NCBI RefSeq assembly: GCF_014697615.1
Contig: NZ_JACJSD010000025.1
Coordinates: 1 to 64,000, forward strand
DNA: 64,000 bases
Direction of reading: 5' to 3'
Source of the DNA: Nostoc sp. FACHB-280
GTDB lineage: Bacteria; Cyanobacteriota; Cyanobacteriia; Cyanobacteriales; Nostocaceae
In this document: one piece after another, positions 63,182-64,000 of the stretch
Layout of the letters: every line of letters begins with the position of its first letter
How positions within the stretch are numbered: position 1 is the first letter of the stretch
Made by a program: the position numbers and the translations under genes
The notes under the pieces: model-generated
What the model was told of the DNA's origin: nothing
Seen by the model: the letters and a program-made list of their open reading frames with translations, nothing else
Database searches by the model: none

Positions 63182-63856
63182 ATGACAATGGTCAGCAGCC
63201 TGAAAGAACTAATTGATGAGCCAGAATTGGGTCATAGTAACGACCCAGAAGAAAGGTTTATCAGTAGTGGTGTGAGTTGGGACAGCTATGAATCGCTATT
63301 GGCGAAACTAGAAAATAACTCTCATTACCGTGTTAATTATTTAGATGGAATATTAGAAATCGTGTCACCGTCAATCAGACATGAAAAAATCAAAACGAAT
63401 TTAGGAATGCTGTTAGAGCGTTTCTTCTATAGCAAGCGCATTCGGTTTGTACCGATGGGAAGTTCTACTTTTAAAAATAAAGTAAGAAAAGCTGGTGCAG
63501 AACCAGACGAATGTTATTGTATAGGCGAAGAGAAAAAAGTACCAGATTTAGCAATAGAATTAGTTTTGACAAGTGGTAGTGTGAGCAAACTAGAAATCTA
63601 CCGTAGATTAGGAGTTGCAGAAGTCTGGTTTTGGGAGAGAAATCAGTTTAAGTTATATCATTTACGAGACAATTCTCAGCAAGAGCAAGCTACTGTTTAC
63701 CCTGAGACTTATGGTTATGAACCTCTCTCTCAAAGTGAAATACTGCCAGAATTAGATATTTCTTTGCTAGAACAATGTCTGACAATTTCAGATTCAATTC
63801 AAGCGATTGATGAATTTGAGCAAGGATTGAAAGCAGCCGATGAGCCAAAGTCATAG
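63182..63856 (+). CDS. Uma2 family (DUF820) nuclease-like protein
   Basis: A 224-residue protein starting at ATG 63182, with AGGAG directly upstream (ATG 63188 is also possible). Landmarks are FISSGVSWDSYESLLAKLENNSHYRVNYLDGILEIVSPS, HEKIKTNLGMLLERFF, RKAGAEPDECYCIGEEKKVPDLAIELVLTSGSVSKLEIYRRLGVAEVWFWE (PDLAIE catalytic strand, then the KLEIYRRLGV helix), and ILPELDISLLEQCL at the C-terminus. This is the PDECYCIGE-type Uma2 subgroup common in cyanobacteria. Confidence 0.88.
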   Translation: MTMVSSLKELIDEPELGHSNDPEERFISSGVSWDSYESLLAKLENNSHYRVNYLDGILEIVSPSIRHEKIKTNLGMLLERFFYSKRIRFVPMGSSTFKNKVRKAGAEPDECYCIGEEKKVPDLAIELVLTSGSVSKLEIYRRLGVAEVWFWERNQFKLYHLRDNSQQEQATVYPETYGYEPLSQSEILPELDISLLEQCLTISDSIQAIDEFEQGLKAADEPKS

Positions 63857-64000
63857 AGATGCGATCGCTGATTTTTGAGATTACTTCTATCTAGGGAATT
63901 AATTTTAACTTAATTGATTATACATATAGTAGGACGATATATTGCTGACAACCTATTTAAACTACGGTCAGTAAATATTAATTTTGTGTAGAGCCAAAAT

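Overview
The window comes from a cyanobacterium, most likely a filamentous one of the Nostocales (Nostoc, Calothrix or Tolypothrix type). Four things point there. The genes include chlD, a Psb32/TPM thylakoid protein, a SigF-type sigma factor, a PEP-CTERM protein and several small families typical of cyanobacteria (DUF2949, DUF3285, DUF1517). The HIP1 octamer GCGATCGC recurs throughout. Heptameric tandem repeats (STRR type) fill many intergenic gaps. Pentapeptide-repeat, WD40, Ser/Thr-kinase and Uma2 genes are frequent. No rRNA, tRNA, CRISPR array, transposase or phage module was recognised, so this reads as ordinary chromosome with much small-repeat and remnant-gene debris.

Layout. 1-6.2 kb: a response-regulator remnant, tandem MITE-like repeats, then a signalling cluster (Rcp1-like receiver, two receiver-histidine-kinase proteins, and a converging single receiver), none with a sensory domain. 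6.2-10.9 kb: a large membrane protein with four roughly 100-residue WWW repeats, a peptidoglycan-binding mini-protein, a small hypothetical gene and a Uma2 gene. 10.9-24.3 kb: argS carrying an internal membrane domain resembling CAAD, a Ser/Thr kinase, dapB, cobH/cbiC, psb32, tyrA, a pentapeptide-repeat protein, a DUF1517 protein, a lipoprotein and Uma2. 24.4-30.1 kb: rpsB with a structured leader, tsf, a hypothetical gene and recG. 30.3-38.5 kb: a DUF192 lipoprotein, DUF2949, a PLP aminotransferase, a PEP-CTERM protein, an orphan sugar-binding lipoprotein, a glycosyltransferase and a ClC channel.

39-50 kb: gyrA overlapping lnt, a duplicated-module membrane protein, an MFS carrier, alpha carbonic anhydrase, a FAD oxidoreductase and a YdeI/OmdA protein. 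48.7-51.5 kb: a minus-strand run DUF3285-ybeY-dgkA-trpG/pabA-MBL hydrolase, probably an operon. 51.8-55.3 kb: prfB with a conserved programmed +1 frameshift, a Bax-inhibitor-1 protein and sigF. 55.5-64 kb: Uma2, a nested-palindrome element, chlD, an NAD(P)-binding protein, a small membrane protein, a WD40 protein, an ORF broken by one nonsense codon, a small gene between long direct repeats, and Uma2.

The points most worth a second look are the membrane-domain insertion in arginyl-tRNA synthetase, the four-fold WWW-repeat protein, the three-way-junction leader of rpsB, the nested-palindrome element at 56.2 kb, the prfB frameshift, and the MITE-like and STRR repeats, which in two places run into coding sequence (lnt and the recG start). 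No complete new multi-gene system could be demonstrated from sequence alone.
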